This document shows positions 15,101 to 16,390 of a stretch of 16,390 bases of DNA, one piece after another (position 1 is the stretch's first letter; the number at the start of each line of letters is the position of its first letter). Origin of the DNA: Pedobacter sp. UBA5917. GTDB taxonomy: Bacteria; Bacteroidota; Bacteroidia; Sphingobacteriales; Sphingobacteriaceae. Made by a program: the position numbers and the translations under genes. The DNA lies in the NCBI RefSeq assembly GCF_002432345.1, contig NZ_DJDT01000195.1, positions 1 to 16,390 on the forward strand, read 5' to 3'. The notes beneath the pieces were generated by a model that ran no database searches, was not told the origin of the DNA, and saw nothing but the letters and a program-made list of their open reading frames with translations.

Positions 15101-15203
15101 CTTTACTGTCGGTAATTTTACCGCGAAGGGTGTTCTGGGCAAAGGTCTGCAAACTGCCGAGCAGGGCAAAGCAGACTATTAAATGGATAAAAAATAATTT
15201 CAT
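12192..15203 (-). CDS. SusC/RagA-family TonB-dependent outer-membrane transporter
   Basis: A 1003-residue TonB-dependent porin. After a signal peptide (residues 1-22, TFA before QN) comes a carboxypeptidase-regulatory-like beta-sandwich domain (about 25-98, GKITDSKDKLPLAGATIKLKG), then a plug (about 105-230) with family landmarks DVVVTG, LRGKVAGIQI, VYLRG, LLVIDG and SALYGTRGEGGIIQVLTKKG, then the 22-strand barrel to the terminal YSAKLTLNF, whose last residue is the aromatic needed for barrel assembly. It imports a ligand captured by the SusD protein, powered by TonB/ExbBD, which are not in the window. It begins 16 nt after the stop of the M28 peptidase gene and ends 10 nt before SusD. The frame is intact over its full length, which is typical of the family (about 950-1100). 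Confidence 0.96.
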   Translation of the reverse strand: MKLFFIHLIVCFALLGSLQTFAQNTLRGKITDSKDKLPLAGATIKLKGTKIGTSTNGRGEFNLILPQKADSISIHFQGYVEQVLAINNRSEINIELKEDVHLLSDVVVTGVAEGTSRKKLTFALTKVNNEQINTVPATDASQTLRGKVAGIQISQSSGNSGATVYLRGAKSVSGNIAPLLVIDGFVTALNLSDLNPQDIESIEVVKGAAASALYGTRGEGGIIQVLTKKGKGNGKVNIIVDNEFGLSNVQNTPPTSQFHHFKVNPDGSFVLNGNARTIDVQANGYSLNLHPYQNVYDNVANMLNNNPYFTNFVSASTAGDKYTLYASFQNQYKGGVAEPVGADKRQTALFNFGYKPDKKLEVNLSLQYFNNQTPSSSISSSGSGSLLYATSLYEPFINLQERDASGKYAFKPYGFDIQNFNVNNPFYQLSYREYNNNSDNLLAGLKVKYQFTDKLNAEVYTSLQNENYNETDYYPIGFQTISADITRNNGYYGESTTKTTSKNGQAQLNYNNKFNDFDFGATLKAVYEENRITSLSASGYNLSAPVKSLAAASADSRSIGSSWQQTVNYGYFLNLKAAWKEKIFVDVLGRLDNSSRFGADVGTAFFPRVSTAYRLTEDVKLGIINELKLRVAYGKAGSLPPFGAKDSQVSLSSSGGVSYNQRENTDLKRAITSELEFGFDAQLFKRINVQANYAFSKSINDFILVPAFPPTTGSARIYGNLGAVKSNSLELEINGNVITKNAFTWNTGITFSRIRSKITSLGDVPEFTDGDFRKAPGVSPFAFYGYSVLTGLDQLETNAQGLVTNAAGGIYKLSDFTVNQLGFVVLKNQLGTAAETPLLYQNAATGNSKVIGDAQPDFIVGFSNTFNIGPLSVYAVLDWKQGGQKYNETQQYLTYQYRSPFSDQAAQAGLPLAFTTAVFNAQQTTDYWLQKSSYVSLREVSLSYKLPLKALGINRVLNNARLALVGRNLYTWTSFTGVTPEGNQDFYDYPTYRIYSAKLTLNF

Positions 15204-15219
15204 GTTTGTGGAATGGTAA

Positions 15220-16390
15220 TTAAGGATGAGTGGTTTGGTTGATAAATTGTGAAAACTTTAAAATGGAGGATGTTAATGCTGCGATCTGCTCCTGCACCTC
15301 TTTTACATGATACTGTTCAATGGCCTCGCGCACACCCGGAAGTGTTTTTACGCCATAACCTGTGTACAGTCCCGGTGCGTAAATGCTGTGTTTGTACCAT
15401 GGCCGGCCAGGTAAACCATTCGGTTGAAGCAATTGTTTTTCGGCCTGAAAAAGCAGGGTATTCAGTTTATCAGGTTTAGTATTCGAAGTAAGGGCCGTAG
15501 TTACTGCCTGGTTTAGTTTTAACGAGGCTGTTTTTAGGCTATCAACAGCTAAATTCAGTGCAGAAAAATCAAATTCTGGTAATTCTATCTGCATTGGGGG
15601 ATTTTTTAGATTTTCTGTGGGATCATTAGCCAATTGATAAGCACCACTACTGATCAGTTTATTCTGGCTTTGGGCAGCCTCCCTGAGTTGTTTGGCCAAA
15701 GCGTTTACTTCGGTAACATAAGTGGCTATTTTGGCCTGGAAGTTAGAAAAGTTGAACGGAAGTACATCTGCATTGGCAAGGCGGAGCACAGCTCTTCCAG
15801 CTGTTTGGGATAAAGCTAAACCGTACTCAAAACCGGGATCTTTAAACTTGATAAAGTTATCGTAGGTATCAAAATTGGTGTGGTACTCTCCTCCCTCATC
15901 TTCACCACCAAAACCAAGGTTTAAAGTAGGAATGCCCAAGTGCTGTAAAAATGCCGAATAATCCGATCCGGTACCCAATGCGCCAAGATCGATGGTTTGA
16001 TTCTCTATTACTTTTTTACGGTCGTTGATTGATGTTGTAGAAATGGCTTTATTTGCTTTCCAGCGTTCGAAAATACTGGCATTAACCTGCGGATCTTTCA
16101 CTTCTTTTGAAATTTCAGAAACAAGGTTTTCGAGTGCATGCGAGCCGCCGGCTTCTAAAAAACCGCGTCCGTTGCCATCCGAATTGATATAGGCCACTGC
16201 TTTACTGTTTAATTCGGCAGCATGGTCTTCTACCCATTCGGTTGAACCTAAAAGCGATTGTTCTTCTCCATCCCAAGCAATATAAACTAAACTACGCTTC
16301 GGTTTTATCCCTGCTTTGGCCAGCAAACCGATAGATTTAGCTTCTTCGAGCAGAGATGCCAATCCACTTACCGGGTCTGCTGCACCGTTT
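15220..16390 (-). CDS. M28 family metallopeptidase resembling glutamate carboxypeptidase II (5' end outside window)
   Basis: Partial: 389 residues to the stop are visible, and the frame is open to the right edge, so the start, signal peptide and probable PA domain lie outside. The visible part begins NGAADPVSG, whose Asp (codon 16375-16377) matches the bridging zinc ligand. DGEE (codons near 16264) supplies the general base and a zinc-ligand glutamate, NSDGN (16177-16179) a further aspartate, and EYHTNFDTYDNF (His codon 15880-15882) the last zinc ligand. After the catalytic domain comes the helical dimerisation-like domain of transferrin-receptor/GCPII proteins, including GLPGRPWYKHSIYAP. The zinc site is complete as far as seen, so it should be an active exopeptidase rather than a receptor-like relative. 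Residues that in human GCPII select glutamate appear changed. It is the most upstream visible gene of the operon with SusC, SusD and TlpA, implying peptide trimming tied to uptake. Confidence 0.93.
   Translation of the reverse strand, partial: NGAADPVSGLASLLEEAKSIGLLAKAGIKPKRSLVYIAWDGEEQSLLGSTEWVEDHAAELNSKAVAYINSDGNGRGFLEAGGSHALENLVSEISKEVKDPQVNASIFERWKANKAISTTSINDRKKVIENQTIDLGALGTGSDYSAFLQHLGIPTLNLGFGGEDEGGEYHTNFDTYDNFIKFKDPGFEYGLALSQTAGRAVLRLANADVLPFNFSNFQAKIATYVTEVNALAKQLREAAQSQNKLISSGAYQLANDPTENLKNPPMQIELPEFDFSALNLAVDSLKTASLKLNQAVTTALTSNTKPDKLNTLLFQAEKQLLQPNGLPGRPWYKHSIYAPGLYTGYGVKTLPGVREAIEQYHVKEVQEQIAALTSSILKFSQFINQTTHP

Noticed and set aside
8303..15203. Classical polysaccharide utilisation locus including the sulfatase
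   Set aside because: No glycoside hydrolase or polysaccharide lyase is seen, the operon contains a peptidase, and a strong terminator separates the sulfatase. A link cannot be excluded but is not supported.
15220..16362. Complete 380-residue peptidase starting at the TTG at 16360-16362
   Set aside because: The frame stays open to the window edge and the codons before the TTG encode NGAADPVSG, an essential metal-binding motif, so the real start is outside.

Overview
The window reads as a stretch of chromosome from a Bacteroidota bacterium, most likely a Sphingobacteriaceae member close to Pedobacter. This rests on a SusC/SusD pair, AT-rich intergenic DNA, promoter-like TAnnTTTG (-7) elements instead of sigma70 boxes, absence of clear Shine-Dalgarno sequences, and short palindromic intergenic repeats of the kind common in that group. 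The genus is an inference from protein style, not a measured match.

Left region (1-5288, all on the minus strand): a DapA/NanA-superfamily lyase of a type seen in hydroxyproline catabolism, then two different Xaa-Pro aminopeptidases (a 465-residue PepP-type and a 591-residue three-domain type). The intergenic gaps between them are large and repeat-rich. A perfect 11-bp inverted repeat lies just upstream of the lyase. Taken together this could be a module for using proline- and hydroxyproline-containing peptides.

Middle region (5394-7964, plus strand): divergently from the second aminopeptidase run an AraC-family regulator, an exported HSL-type alpha/beta hydrolase with a good Bacteroidota promoter, and an OsmC-family peroxidase, closed by a rho-independent terminator. 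The gap that follows (7920-8302) is full of degenerate direct repeats that also occur near position 1200-1300.

Right region (8303-16390, minus strand; transcription enters from beyond the right edge): an M28 metallopeptidase resembling glutamate carboxypeptidase II (5' end outside the window), SusC-like TonB-dependent porin, SusD-like lipoprotein and a TlpA-like thioredoxin-fold protein form a tightly spaced operon that ends at a strong terminator (9948-9978). The exported S1-family sulfatase beyond that terminator is probably its own transcription unit, with a LacI-type palindrome upstream. The outer-membrane pair next to a peptidase suggests peptide rather than glycan uptake, which would fit the two prolyl aminopeptidases at the other end.

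I found no rRNA, tRNA, transposase or CRISPR array. No clearly unknown system is evident. The most worthwhile leads are the possible peptide-uptake/prolyl-peptide theme, the altered substrate pocket of the M28 enzyme, and the palindromes and repeat families between genes.
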